NCBI GenBank assembly: GCA_949372595.1
Contig: CASIAN010000028.1
Location: 1 to 64,000 of the forward strand
DNA length: 64,000 bases
Direction: 5' to 3'
Origin: CPC320 sp002336405
GTDB taxonomy: Bacteria > Pseudomonadota > Alphaproteobacteria > Rhodobacterales > Rhodobacteraceae
The notes beneath the pieces were generated by a model that had not been told where the DNA came from, did no database searches, and saw only the letters and a list, made by a program, of their open reading frames with translations. Shown one piece after another: positions 41,268-49,740 of this stretch. The stretch's first letter is position 1. Every line of letters begins with the position of its first letter. A program made the position numbers and the translations under genes.

Positions 41268-42793
41268 TGGCAGGCGATGCGCTAAATCATGCGTCTATGA
41301 CGCTGACTGAACAGCTGCCGATCCTGCAGGTCTTGGTGCCGTTTGTCGCCGCACCGCTGATCGTTTTCATTGGCAGCCGCGCCTTGGCTTGGCCAATTGC
41401 TTTTGCCAGCAGTGTCGCGTCTTTCGTAATTGCCTCACTGCTGTTGGGGCAAGTGATCAACGGCGACGTGATCTCATATCATATAGGGGGATGGGCGCCG
41501 CCGCTTGGGATCGAATACCGTGTCGATGCCACCAATGCCTTTGTCTTGTTGTTGATCTCTGGGATCAGCAGCGTGGTGCTGCCCTTTGCCCGCGCCAGCC
41601 TGTCGGTCGAATTGCCGCCGCGCAAGCATACGCTTTTTTATGCCTTGTTCACGCTGTGCCTCACCGGTCTGCTTGGGGTGGTGATTACGGGGGATGCCTT
41701 TAACGTCTTTGTATTTTTGGAAATATCCTCGCTGTCGACCTATGTGCTTATCGCACAAGGCGCGTCGCGCGATAAGCGAGCGTTGAGTTCGGCGTATAAT
41801 TATTTGATTATGGGCACAATTGGAGCGACTTTTTTCGTCATCGGGATCGGTTTTCTTTACATGACAACTGGTACGCTGAATATGGCCGATCTTGCGGTGC
41901 GGCTGGAAGGTCAGGGCAACAATCGTACGGTGCAGGCGGCCTTTGCCTTTATAGTTGTCGGTATCGGACTGAAGGCTGCAATTTATCCGCTGCATTTTTG
42001 GCTGCCCAACGCCTACACTTTTGCGCCTTCAGTGGTTACGGCCTTTTTGGCTGCTACGGCGACCAAAATGGCGATATATGTCCTGTTGCGGTTCATGTTT
42101 ACCGTCTTTCAACCGGCGTTTGTCGACGGTGGCATAACGCTTGAGGTGATCATTCTGCCATTTGCGATCATGGCAATGTTTGCCGCCTCACTCAGCGCGA
42201 TCTTTCAACGTGATCTCAAGCGCATGCTGGCCTATTCCAGTGTGGCGCAGATTGGTTATATGCTGTTGGGCATAACATTTTTGTCTGAAACTGGCTTGAT
42301 GGCGACGATCGTGCATCTTTTTAATCACGGCATCACCAAAGCGGCGCTGTTTATGGGGGTGGGTTGTTATGTGATGCAGGCGGGTGGCGGGTTTTACAGC
42401 CAACTCAGCGGTGCTGGTAAAACCATGCCCTGGACCAGTGCTGCGGTTGTGGTCGCAGCACTGTCTTTGGTGGGCATTCCGGGCACGGCTGGGTTTATCA
42501 GCAAGTGGTTGCTGATCGAGGCTGCCCTAGATCGGGGTTGGTGGTTTGTGGCGCTATTGGTGGTGGCCTCGTCGTTGCTGGCGGTGATTTATGTCTGGCG
42601 TCTGATTGAGGCGTTGTATTTGGGCCAACCGGCAGAGGGTGCAACCACGCAAGAGGTCCCACTGGGCATGCTTGTTCCGCTTTGGATCATGGCGGGCGCC
42701 TGTGTTTATTTTGGCTTTGATACCGATATCACGCTGAGCGCGTCGCGATCTGCGGCGCAGGGCCTGTTGTCGGGTTCTGTGGCCGTGCATTAA
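41267..42793 (+). CDS. mnhD: Mrp antiporter subunit D (first ND-like subunit)
   Basis: The 508-residue MrpD subunit, related to NuoM/N/L, with about 14 membrane helices. FVFLEISSLSTYVLIAQGAS carries the essential glutamate in helix 5, KAAIYPLHFWLPNAYTFAPS the conserved lysine and histidine, KRMLAYSSVAQIGYMLLGIT another lysine, and HLFNHGITKAALFMGVG the channel histidine. It transports protons or sodium. It starts at TGATG overlapping mnhC. It is the first of three large ND-like subunits here. Confidence 0.94.
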   Translation: MAGDALNHASMTLTEQLPILQVLVPFVAAPLIVFIGSRALAWPIAFASSVASFVIASLLLGQVINGDVISYHIGGWAPPLGIEYRVDATNAFVLLLISGISSVVLPFARASLSVELPPRKHTLFYALFTLCLTGLLGVVITGDAFNVFVFLEISSLSTYVLIAQGASRDKRALSSAYNYLIMGTIGATFFVIGIGFLYMTTGTLNMADLAVRLEGQGNNRTVQAAFAFIVVGIGLKAAIYPLHFWLPNAYTFAPSVVTAFLAATATKMAIYVLLRFMFTVFQPAFVDGGITLEVIILPFAIMAMFAASLSAIFQRDLKRMLAYSSVAQIGYMLLGITFLSETGLMATIVHLFNHGITKAALFMGVGCYVMQAGGGFYSQLSGAGKTMPWTSAAVVVAALSLVGIPGTAGFISKWLLIEAALDRGWWFVALLVVASSLLAVIYVWRLIEALYLGQPAEGATTQEVPLGMLVPLWIMAGACVYFGFDTDITLSASRSAAQGLLSGSVAVH

Positions 42794-42799
42794 GGCGTT

Positions 42800-44272
42800 A
42801 TGATTATGGAAACCTCGACCGCACTTATGTTAACCATGTTGATCCCTGCGCTTGCCGTTGTGATCAATCTGGTGTTGCGCAATCGCCCGGACCTGCGGGA
42901 TGGGCTGACGTTTGTGGCGGCACTTGCGACCTTTGGTGCGGTGCTGACGATCTTGTATAACGAAGGCAATGGCACCACTGAGGCTTTTGTGTTGTTCGAG
43001 GTGTTGGGCGGGCTTAATCTGGCCTTTTCGGTTGAGCCGCTCGGGCTGATGTTCGCGCTTTTGGCCTCGGGGCTGTGGATTACCACGCATGTCTATGGCG
43101 TGGGATATATGCGCGGCAATAAAGAGCGTGATCACGCCCGATTTTTTGCCTGTTTTTGCTTTGCGATTTTCTCTGTTATGGGCATCGCCTTTGCCGATAA
43201 TATGTTCACTCTGTTCTTGTTTTATGAGGCGCTTACCCTGTCGACCTATCCGCTGGTGGCTCACAAGGGCACAAGCGCCGCGGTTAATGGCGCGCGGACG
43301 TATCTGGGCATTCTGATCGGCACTTCGATCGGGCTGCAACTTGTGGCAATTGTATGGACTTATGCGGTGGCGGGAACGCTTGATTTCACCAAAGGCGGAA
43401 TTCTTGAGGGTCATATTGCCGGGCCTATGGTTGCGGTTTTGCTGGCGCTTTACGCGTTTGGTATTGGCAAGGCAGCATTGATGCCGTTCCACCGCTGGCT
43501 GCCGGCGGCGATGGTGGCTCCGACGCCGGTCAGCGCGCTGCTGCATGCGGTGGCGGTGGTCAAAGCCGGCGTATTTACCATGCTCAAAGTCGGTATCTAT
43601 ATTTTTGGTATCGATTTTCTGGCGGCGACAGGTGCTTCGGTTTGGTTGATGTGGCTGGCGGCCTTTTCCATTATAGCCTCTTCTGTGGTGGCGTTGACAA
43701 AAGATAATCTCAAGGCGCGGTTGGCGTATTCGACCATCAGCCAATTATCCTACATTACGCTCGGTGTGGCTTTGGCCAGTTCTATGGGGGTGCTGGGTGG
43801 CAGTTTGCATGTTGTCATGCACGCGATGGGCAAGATCACTTTGTTCATGTGTGCGGGGTCAATATATGTCGCCACGCACAAAACGAACATCAGTCAGATG
43901 ACCGGTCTGGGGCGGGTGATGCCGATTACATTTGGCGCATTTTTGATTGGGGCCCTGTCGATTATTGGCCTGCCGCCGCTGGGTGGTTCCTGGAGTAAAT
44001 GGCTGTTGATTGTGGGGGCAGCGGATACCGGGCAGTGGATCATGATTGGCGTGTTGCTGGTCAGTTCTTTGTTGAATGTGGCCTATCTGATGCCGCTGGT
44101 TGGCAAGGGATTTTTCCTGCGCGCCCCGGATGCGCCAGAGACGGTACAAATCGCGGAGAGCCCGACCTTAGTCTGGTTGCCGCCGGCAATCACAGCGTTT
44201 GGTTGTGTAGTGCTGTTTTTTTATGCCGGACATATTCAGGCGTTTTTGATGCCGATTGTCACATTGAACTGA
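42800..44272 (+). CDS. Second MrpD/NuoN-like antiporter subunit
   Basis: A 490-residue proton-pumping membrane subunit of the same superfamily. FTLFLFYEALTLSTYPLVAH holds the helix-5 glutamate, GIGKAALMPFHRWLPAAMVA the lysine and histidine pair, and LKARLAYSTISQLSYITLGV and MHAMGKITLFMCAGSIYVAT further conserved lysines. It differs from the preceding gene throughout, so it is not a recent duplication. It begins six bases after mnhD, with AAGGCG upstream. It may take the place of the N-terminal antiporter part of MrpA, which is missing from this cluster. Confidence 0.9.
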   Translation: MIMETSTALMLTMLIPALAVVINLVLRNRPDLRDGLTFVAALATFGAVLTILYNEGNGTTEAFVLFEVLGGLNLAFSVEPLGLMFALLASGLWITTHVYGVGYMRGNKERDHARFFACFCFAIFSVMGIAFADNMFTLFLFYEALTLSTYPLVAHKGTSAAVNGARTYLGILIGTSIGLQLVAIVWTYAVAGTLDFTKGGILEGHIAGPMVAVLLALYAFGIGKAALMPFHRWLPAAMVAPTPVSALLHAVAVVKAGVFTMLKVGIYIFGIDFLAATGASVWLMWLAAFSIIASSVVALTKDNLKARLAYSTISQLSYITLGVALASSMGVLGGSLHVVMHAMGKITLFMCAGSIYVATHKTNISQMTGLGRVMPITFGAFLIGALSIIGLPPLGGSWSKWLLIVGAADTGQWIMIGVLLVSSLLNVAYLMPLVGKGFFLRAPDAPETVQIAESPTLVWLPPAITAFGCVVLFFYAGHIQAFLMPIVTLN

Positions 44273-44282
44273 GGAGAGGCTG

Positions 44283-44633
44283 ATGGCACAATCCCCGAGC
44301 GAAAACACCGACACCCATCCGGTTTTAGGCCGTATTTTAGGCTGGGTTGACAGGCCAGGCAGTGCCAACCGGATTTTCTGGGCGCTTGTGGTACTTTGTG
44401 GAGGCTTGTTTCTGGCGGATTTCACCTATCACAAACACGGGCATTTCGCGGTCGAAAACGTGCCGGGCTTTTATGGTATTTATGGCTTTGTCATGTTCAC
44501 GTTGCTGATCTTGGTGGCAAAAACGCTGCGCATTTTCATCAAGCGACCCGAAGATTACTACGGCAAGGCGGCAGTAGACAGCGAAGATTATCCCGCAGCG
44601 CAGCTTGAGAAGGTCGATCATGATGGCGCTTGA
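44283..44633 (+). CDS. Small two-helix protein of the Mrp cluster
   Basis: A 116-residue protein with two membrane helices (FWALVVLCGGLFLADFTYHK; YGFVMFTLLILVAKTLRIFI), a VENVPGFYGIYGF loop between them and polar ends. GAGGAGAGG precedes the ATG, and the next antiporter gene begins inside its last five codons. I know of no experimentally defined role. Its position between two ND-like subunits suggests an accessory subunit. The periplasmic HKHGHF cluster could bind protons or metal, but this is inference. Confidence 0.8.
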   Translation: MAQSPSENTDTHPVLGRILGWVDRPGSANRIFWALVVLCGGLFLADFTYHKHGHFAVENVPGFYGIYGFVMFTLLILVAKTLRIFIKRPEDYYGKAAVDSEDYPAAQLEKVDHDGA

Positions 44634-46323
44634 TATGATGCCCACCGCCTTTTTGTTTCTGGCAGCGGCACCGGTGTTTTTGGCTTTGCCGCAGGGGATG
44701 CTGCGGGCGATGTTGCTGCTGTTGGTACCGCTGATTGCGGGTTGGCAGATTTGGACCTTGCCAGAGGGCACGTTTGCCCAAGTGCAGTTTCTGGGCATGA
44801 CGCTGGATATGATGCGGGTGGATAAACTGTCTCGTGTGTTCGGGCTTATCTTTTGTCTCGCAGCATTTTTGGGTAATCTGTATGCATGGCATGTGCGTGA
44901 TACTGTCCAGCAATTGGCGGCCCTATTCTATGCAGGCTCCGCAATTGGGGCGGTGTTTGCCGGGGATCTGGTGACATTGTTTTTCTATTGGGAAGGCACG
45001 GCGATTGCTTCGGTTTTTCTGATTTGGGCGCGGCGCACCGAAGCGGCCTATCACACCGGTCTTCGTTATCTTATCATCCAGATAACTTCGGGTGTGATTT
45101 TATTGGCGGGAACGGCACTGCTGTTCCGTGAAACTGGATCAATCGCGTTCCAGACGATGACGCTTGGATCACTGGGGACCTGGCTGATTTTCTTGTCGTT
45201 TGGGATGAAATGCGCCTTTCCGCTTTTGCACAATTGGCTGCAGGACAGCTATCCTGCGGCCACTGTGACTGGAACGGTGATCTTATCGGCGTTTACTACA
45301 AAGCTGGCTGTTTATGCCTTGGCGCGTGGCTTTGCCGGCACCGAGATTTTGATTTATATCGGTGCGGTGATGACCTTATTTCCGATTTTCTTTGCCGAGA
45401 TCGAAAACGATCTGCGTCGCGTATTGGCCTATAGCTTGAACAACCAGTTGGGCTTTATGGTGGTTGGCATTGGCGTTGGTACGGAACTGGCGTTGAATGG
45501 CACCGCATCGCATGCGTTCGCGCATATTCTTTATAAGGCGCTGTTGTTCATGAGTGTTGGCGCGGTGCTGTTTCGCACCGGCACATCGAAAGCCTCAGAG
45601 CTTGGGGGGCTGTACCGGACCATGCCGCGCACGGCGATGTTCTGTCTGGTGGGCGCGGCGTCGATTTCGGCCTTTCCGCTGTTTTCGGGATTTGTCACCA
45701 AATCGCTGATTTTGGATGCCACTGCAGTCGAGCATTATCCCGTCATTTGGGCGGTGCTGGTGTTTGCTTCGGCAGGTGTGCTGTCGCATTCGGGCATTAA
45801 GATTCCGTATTTCACATTTTTTGCTCACGACAGTGGATTGCGCCCAAAAGAGGCACCTATCCATATGCAGTTGGCGATGGGGATTACTGCTTTTTTCTGT
45901 GTTGCGATTGGCGTCTATCCTGAACCTTTATATGCGTTGCTGCCCTATGAGGTCGAGTTCCATCCCTACACCACCAGCCATGTGGTTGGGCAATTACAGC
46001 TGTTATGTTTTGCGTTATTGGCTTTCGCAGTATTAATGCGCACAGGTATACACCCACCCGAGATCAGGGCGATCAATCTTGATACTGATTGGGTTTATCG
46101 CCGGTTTCTGCCGCGGGTAATTGCGCAGCTGTCTGGGACAGTTGGACAGATTTGGTCATCGCTTGAGGACTCTATCGAGAGCCGTTTGGCCCGTATGATA
46201 ACCCTTTTGTACCGTCTGCACGGCTCCGAGACCGGTTTGGCCCGGCCGATGCGCCCAGGGTCGATGGTGCTTTGGGTGGCGGTCCTGTTGGGGGTGACGC
46301 TGGTGGTAAATTTTATCGTCTGA
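44620..46323 (+). CDS. Third MrpD/NuoM-like antiporter subunit
   Basis: A 567-residue ND-like subunit, the third in the cluster. LVTLFFYWEGTAIASVFLIW has the helix-5 glutamate, MKCAFPLLHNWLQDSYPAAT the lysine and histidine, LRRVLAYSLNNQLGFMVVGI and HAFAHILYKALLFMSVGAVL other conserved polar residues. A C-terminal extension of about 80 residues reaches a final membrane helix (VLWVAVLLGVTLVVNFIV). ATG 44620 is preferred, with GAGAAGG upstream. It overlaps the small two-helix gene by 14 bases and ends the operon. Confidence 0.9.
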   Translation: MMALDMMPTAFLFLAAAPVFLALPQGMLRAMLLLLVPLIAGWQIWTLPEGTFAQVQFLGMTLDMMRVDKLSRVFGLIFCLAAFLGNLYAWHVRDTVQQLAALFYAGSAIGAVFAGDLVTLFFYWEGTAIASVFLIWARRTEAAYHTGLRYLIIQITSGVILLAGTALLFRETGSIAFQTMTLGSLGTWLIFLSFGMKCAFPLLHNWLQDSYPAATVTGTVILSAFTTKLAVYALARGFAGTEILIYIGAVMTLFPIFFAEIENDLRRVLAYSLNNQLGFMVVGIGVGTELALNGTASHAFAHILYKALLFMSVGAVLFRTGTSKASELGGLYRTMPRTAMFCLVGAASISAFPLFSGFVTKSLILDATAVEHYPVIWAVLVFASAGVLSHSGIKIPYFTFFAHDSGLRPKEAPIHMQLAMGITAFFCVAIGVYPEPLYALLPYEVEFHPYTTSHVVGQLQLLCFALLAFAVLMRTGIHPPEIRAINLDTDWVYRRFLPRVIAQLSGTVGQIWSSLEDSIESRLARMITLLYRLHGSETGLARPMRPGSMVLWVAVLLGVTLVVNFIV

Positions 46324-46403
46324 TCCTGTTATCTTTTTAGCATGCGGTTTGGGCGTGGATGCCAGACCAATATAGTCACAGCTGTGATGGAAAAATCCGA
46401 CCA

Positions 46404-47444
46404 CTAGGCAAGCCACAGGCTCATGGCTTGCCAACTTACGCCTGCGCAAACCGCACCAATGGCGGCATAGACCAGATAGGCGATGAAAATTTTGGGTTTG
46501 ACCAGTGCCCAGACCGCCACGGCGGCGGGAATGCAAGTGACACCGCCTGCAATAATGAAACTCATCGCCGCACCTGGGCTCATGCCTTGTGTGAGCATCG
46601 CATCCACCAAAGGCACCGCGGCATAGCCGTTCAAATAAGCTGGCACACCGACAAGCGCTGCAAGTGCAATCGTGCCCAGACCGTTGCCACCCAATGCCCC
46701 GGCAATCCAGCTCGCGGGTATATAGTGCAACATCAGCGCCTCAAGCACATAGGCCAATGACAGCCATTTAAACAAGAACACACCATTGCTGGTGACTGTG
46801 TCGATAAACGTGTCGCGACGCTCTGCGACACGCCAGAATGACCAGAGCGGCTGTCCCTGAAAAGGTGTTTGCCCGCCACAGCACCCAGATTTGGTTGGTG
46901 CCTCCCGCAGAGGATTTTGTAGCAGCAAAGACCCTGAAAACGCCATTGTTGTCAGGCCGCCGAAAGTACCGATTCCAATGGCTGCCATGGCTTTGGCGAT
47001 TGCAAAATCCCACCCCAGTGTGCCCGAGGTGATCAAAAACATAGCCGGATCCATCAAGGGCGATGCGAGCCAGAATGCCATTACGGCGCTGAGTGGGATA
47101 CCCAGTACCAACAAGGCTGCGATGAAGGGGATCACTTCGCAAGAGCAGAACGGCGATAGCCCCCCCAGCAGAGCGGCAAAGACAATCATCTGAAGTTCGC
47201 TGCCCACAAAAGCCTTGGCAATCAAGGTCTCGGCCCCAGACGCCTTGAGAACGCCAACTGCCGTGATGGCAAATAAAATAAACGGCGCTGTGCCAAGTAA
47301 GGCACCAGTACTGAACCGCAGGGTTGGGATGAGTTGATCCGAATCAAACAGGGCCAATAGCAAAAAGCACGCGGCGATAGCGGTCCAAACAGGATCGCGC
47401 CACATGAAAGGGGATCGTGCATGATTGGTTGAGGCGTTAGCCAT
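46404..47444 (-). CDS. Permease (DUF318/SO_0444-type heavy-metal efflux)
   Basis: A 346-residue membrane protein of the DUF318 permease group. It has about eight to ten helices; the family's PFCSCEVIPFIAALLVLGIP motif (CxCE near the first half) and the matching second-repeat NGYAAVPLVDAMLTQGMSPG are present. A loop between the halves carries TKSGCCGGQTPFQG, a possible metal-binding site. Such permeases are linked to export of arsenic, copper or zinc. ATG 47444 overlaps the end of the ArsR-type regulator gene by eight bases, so both form an autoregulated operon. It is convergent with the Mrp cluster. Confidence 0.85.
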   Translation of the reverse strand: MANASTNHARSPFMWRDPVWTAIAACFLLLALFDSDQLIPTLRFSTGALLGTAPFILFAITAVGVLKASGAETLIAKAFVGSELQMIVFAALLGGLSPFCSCEVIPFIAALLVLGIPLSAVMAFWLASPLMDPAMFLITSGTLGWDFAIAKAMAAIGIGTFGGLTTMAFSGSLLLQNPLREAPTKSGCCGGQTPFQGQPLWSFWRVAERRDTFIDTVTSNGVFLFKWLSLAYVLEALMLHYIPASWIAGALGGNGLGTIALAALVGVPAYLNGYAAVPLVDAMLTQGMSPGAAMSFIIAGGVTCIPAAVAVWALVKPKIFIAYLVYAAIGAVCAGVSWQAMSLWLA

Positions 47445-47781
47445 GATCATGGACCTCGCCGGCGTCGCTGGCATCGGCGCAGCAGGCGTTGACAAGAAAA
47501 TCTGCCAGGCTGTGCAGCTGGTCATAGGCAACGGCGGCGCAGATGATTGAACGGCCTTGGCGGGTTTGCGACACCAGCCCCGCACTAGACAAAATTTTCA
47601 TATGGTGCGTCAGGGTTGAGCCTGTAACACCACTGCGCCTGCCCAAAGCGCCAATGCTTAGACCCGCGGGCCCTGCACGCACCAGCACCCGCAGCACTGT
47701 GAGACGCTGCTCGGACCCTAAAGCGGCAAAGCTAGAGGCGGCAATTTCAAGATCAAGCGGGTCTGTTTCATTCATTTTCAT
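47437..47781 (-). CDS. ArsR-family metal-responsive repressor
   Basis: A 114-residue winged-helix repressor of the ArsR/SmtB family. The DNA-binding part is LSIGALGRRSGVTGSTLTHH and MKILSSAGLVSQTRQGRSII. Cysteines occur in IICAAV and in NACCADAS, and the C-terminus ends HDHG, giving candidate metal or thiol sensor ligands outside the classic alpha-3 site. It is cotranscribed with the permease and faces a palindromic operator directly upstream. The inducer is not decided by the sequence; arsenite, other soft metals or sulphide are possible. Confidence 0.9.
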   Translation of the reverse strand: MKMNETDPLDLEIAASSFAALGSEQRLTVLRVLVRAGPAGLSIGALGRRSGVTGSTLTHHMKILSSAGLVSQTRQGRSIICAAVAYDQLHSLADFLVNACCADASDAGEVHDHG

Positions 47782-47842
47782 ATTTCTAGAAATATAAAAA
47801 TAATTAGGCCTGTCAAGGTTTCATTTCTAACTTTATAGAAAT
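47780..47842. promoter_or_regulatory. Operator/promoter of the ArsR-permease operon
   Basis: A perfect 16-bp palindrome ATATTTCTAGAAATAT (47780-47795) overlaps the start of the repressor gene. A second copy of the half-sites, ATTTCTA (47823-47829) and TAGAAAT (47836-47842), lies 27 bases upstream with a six-base spacer. Two dyads with the same half-site next to an ArsR gene are strong evidence for the repressor's own operator. Confidence 0.75.
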
Positions 47843-48020
47843 AAATTGATTGGCGGGCGATATGAACGGGTCCATATGACTTTTCAAGCCAGCGTATGCG
47901 TGTGGGTGATCTGCCCATCGCCTATTCCGCATTTCAAATATGCCAAAAGCGGAACTTTAGCGATTTCGACTGGATAGAATTTTTCCGATGTCGACTATGC
48001 GGATCAAGTGACCCACTAAT

Positions 48021-48482
48021 TTAAGAGGTTTGTGTTCTTTCTGGCAGCTGTGCCTTGAGCCCATTTGGGTATAACTCTAAATGCCCACAGTTCAATTCTT
48101 CCACATCGAACCAAAAGGCGCGGCACTTTTCGCCTTTGTCCTCAACGTATTGGATTGGTCCGTCTTGCCGATAGGCGACATCTGGAAAAATGACGTCTGA
48201 GACAAAGGTAATTTCGTGCCCAATGACGCCTTGGTGCGTAAAGATATTCTCTAAAACCATCGGTTTGCCAATGACCTCAACCGCGACGCCGAGCTCTTCG
48301 TCGAACTCTCTTACAAGCGCATCACGCCATGTTTCGCCAAATTCCAATCTACCACCAAGTGGTCTAACGCCTTTTATACTGCCATCATCGAGATAGATTT
48401 CACTCGCCAGTAAAAGGCCATCTCGCCAAACGAGACCTCGCGCTTTCACTAGAATGTTCTGTTGCGGTCGCCAAATACTCAT
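48021..48482 (-). CDS. Nudix hydrolase
   Basis: A 153-residue Nudix protein. The complete Nudix box is GGRLEFGETWRDALVREF followed by DEELGV, with the catalytic glutamates in place. An N-terminal RGLVWRDGLLLASEIYLDDG and a C-terminal KCRAFWFDVEEL section complete the fold. It hydrolyses a nucleoside diphosphate linked to another moiety; the substrate cannot be given. It is on the minus strand, downstream of the racemase gene and 133 bases apart from it. Confidence 0.92.
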   Translation of the reverse strand: MSIWRPQQNILVKARGLVWRDGLLLASEIYLDDGSIKGVRPLGGRLEFGETWRDALVREFDEELGVAVEVIGKPMVLENIFTHQGVIGHEITFVSDVIFPDVAYRQDGPIQYVEDKGEKCRAFWFDVEELNCGHLELYPNGLKAQLPERTQTS

Positions 48483-48615
48483 GTTCCCACGCTATCGGTC
48501 CAACCAGCAAAGACAAAAGATCTTTGGGCTCACTGCACCAGATCACTCGGTGATAGGGGCGCTTTTAGGTGTTGTTGCCTGTCCTCCATGATTGAATATT
48601 TGCCTGAATTTCCCC

Positions 48616-49740
48616 TCACACCAACGCTAAATCGGGACCATCCCGATGTGCGGAACTGGGCTTTCTCAAAGGGATCTCGTTCAATATGACCTTTGTAATG
48701 TCAGGAGCATTCATGGCACGCATCAATGCACTATAGTTCATTTGTAATCTTAGCGCGCTACCCACCCGAGGGTGAGAACGAATTGTCTGTATCACCATGT
48801 GATCGCTGGTTGCACCAAGACAGGTGACCCCTTTGGGGAGGGTGAGGCCGGATATATCGGTGTCTTGCTTTCCAATAGCAATGATCGACCGGATTGCGCG
48901 AATGTTGTCAGGAACGAGGTGTAGTTCCTTCAGAGCCGGATTAGTGAATTTTACTTTGGCGGGAACTGGTTTGACCTTTGCTTCAATGACTTCAGTGACG
49001 AGCGTAAACGCATCGGTGAAAAGCCCGCTTATTTTGTCACCTGACACAGGTTCAACCCCCAGTAAAATCGCCTCGCCCAATCTCAGATTGTTAATACGCG
49101 TGCTTGAGTGTGCCCCAAGTGCCCAGGGCAAGTTGGCAGAGTTGCCACCTGAAATTACGCGTATTAACGATCCGTGTGCCCGTTCGGTGTCACTGGCGAT
49201 GGTTGAAAGATCTTTCATTTTTGCAGCGTCCGGTGCCATGCCACTGAGACATGCGAAGTTTGCGCCAATACCTCTCAGCTTTACACCTGGCATTGCGGCG
49301 ACTTGTCTTGCAATGGCTGCAACGTTCTCTGGCATGATCCCGTCACGCATATCGCCCATCTCTACCATTAACATAATGTGGTGAACCAATTTGGCCTTAC
49401 GCGCGGCTTCTGCAAGGCGTGCGATCACTTCTATCTCGGAATTATAGCTGGTACTGCAGCTTCGCACGACGCGATCTGCTTGGCTTAGTATCGGTGTACG
49501 GATCAAAGTGATCGGGGTTGTGATGCCGGCCCTTCGCAGCCTTTTTACGTTAGTTATGCGCGCCTCACCAAGATCAACGGCGCCACCGTCGAGCATGGCT
49601 TGAGCGATTTTGGGATGGCCGCAGGTGGCTTTGGTCACGGCGGTCACAGTGATTCCACGCGCTTTCAGGCGCTCAACAAGATATCGTGTGTTGTGCTGTA
49701 TTTTGCCTAGATCAACCTGAATCCGTGGTGTGGTGATCAT
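48616..49740 (-). CDS. PLP racemase, ornithine/alanine-racemase-like
   Basis: A 374-residue fold-type III PLP enzyme with strong resemblance to ornithine racemase (Orr). The PLP lysine is K37 in VTAVTKATCGHPKIAQAMLD. LGEARITNVKRLRRAGI, IMLMVEMGDMRDGI, GIGANFACLSGM, ISGGNSANLPWALG (phosphate binding), NNLRLGEAILLG and LGATSDHMVIQ are all typical. It should interconvert the stereoisomers of an amino acid. Its ATG overlaps the stop of the preceding DUF1611 gene (ATGA), so both are made together. Substrate could be ornithine, another basic amino acid or an N-acyl derivative; the sequence does not decide. It ends in a polar tail not usual in Orr. Confidence 0.82.
   Translation of the reverse strand: MITTPRIQVDLGKIQHNTRYLVERLKARGITVTAVTKATCGHPKIAQAMLDGGAVDLGEARITNVKRLRRAGITTPITLIRTPILSQADRVVRSCSTSYNSEIEVIARLAEAARKAKLVHHIMLMVEMGDMRDGIMPENVAAIARQVAAMPGVKLRGIGANFACLSGMAPDAAKMKDLSTIASDTERAHGSLIRVISGGNSANLPWALGAHSSTRINNLRLGEAILLGVEPVSGDKISGLFTDAFTLVTEVIEAKVKPVPAKVKFTNPALKELHLVPDNIRAIRSIIAIGKQDTDISGLTLPKGVTCLGATSDHMVIQTIRSHPRVGSALRLQMNYSALMRAMNAPDITKVILNEIPLRKPSSAHRDGPDLALV

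Noticed and set aside
42830..43744. 304-codon minus-strand frame
   Set aside because: It lies entirely antisense to an ND-like antiporter gene, is rich in His/Arg/Gln as expected for a shadow frame, and shows no domain.
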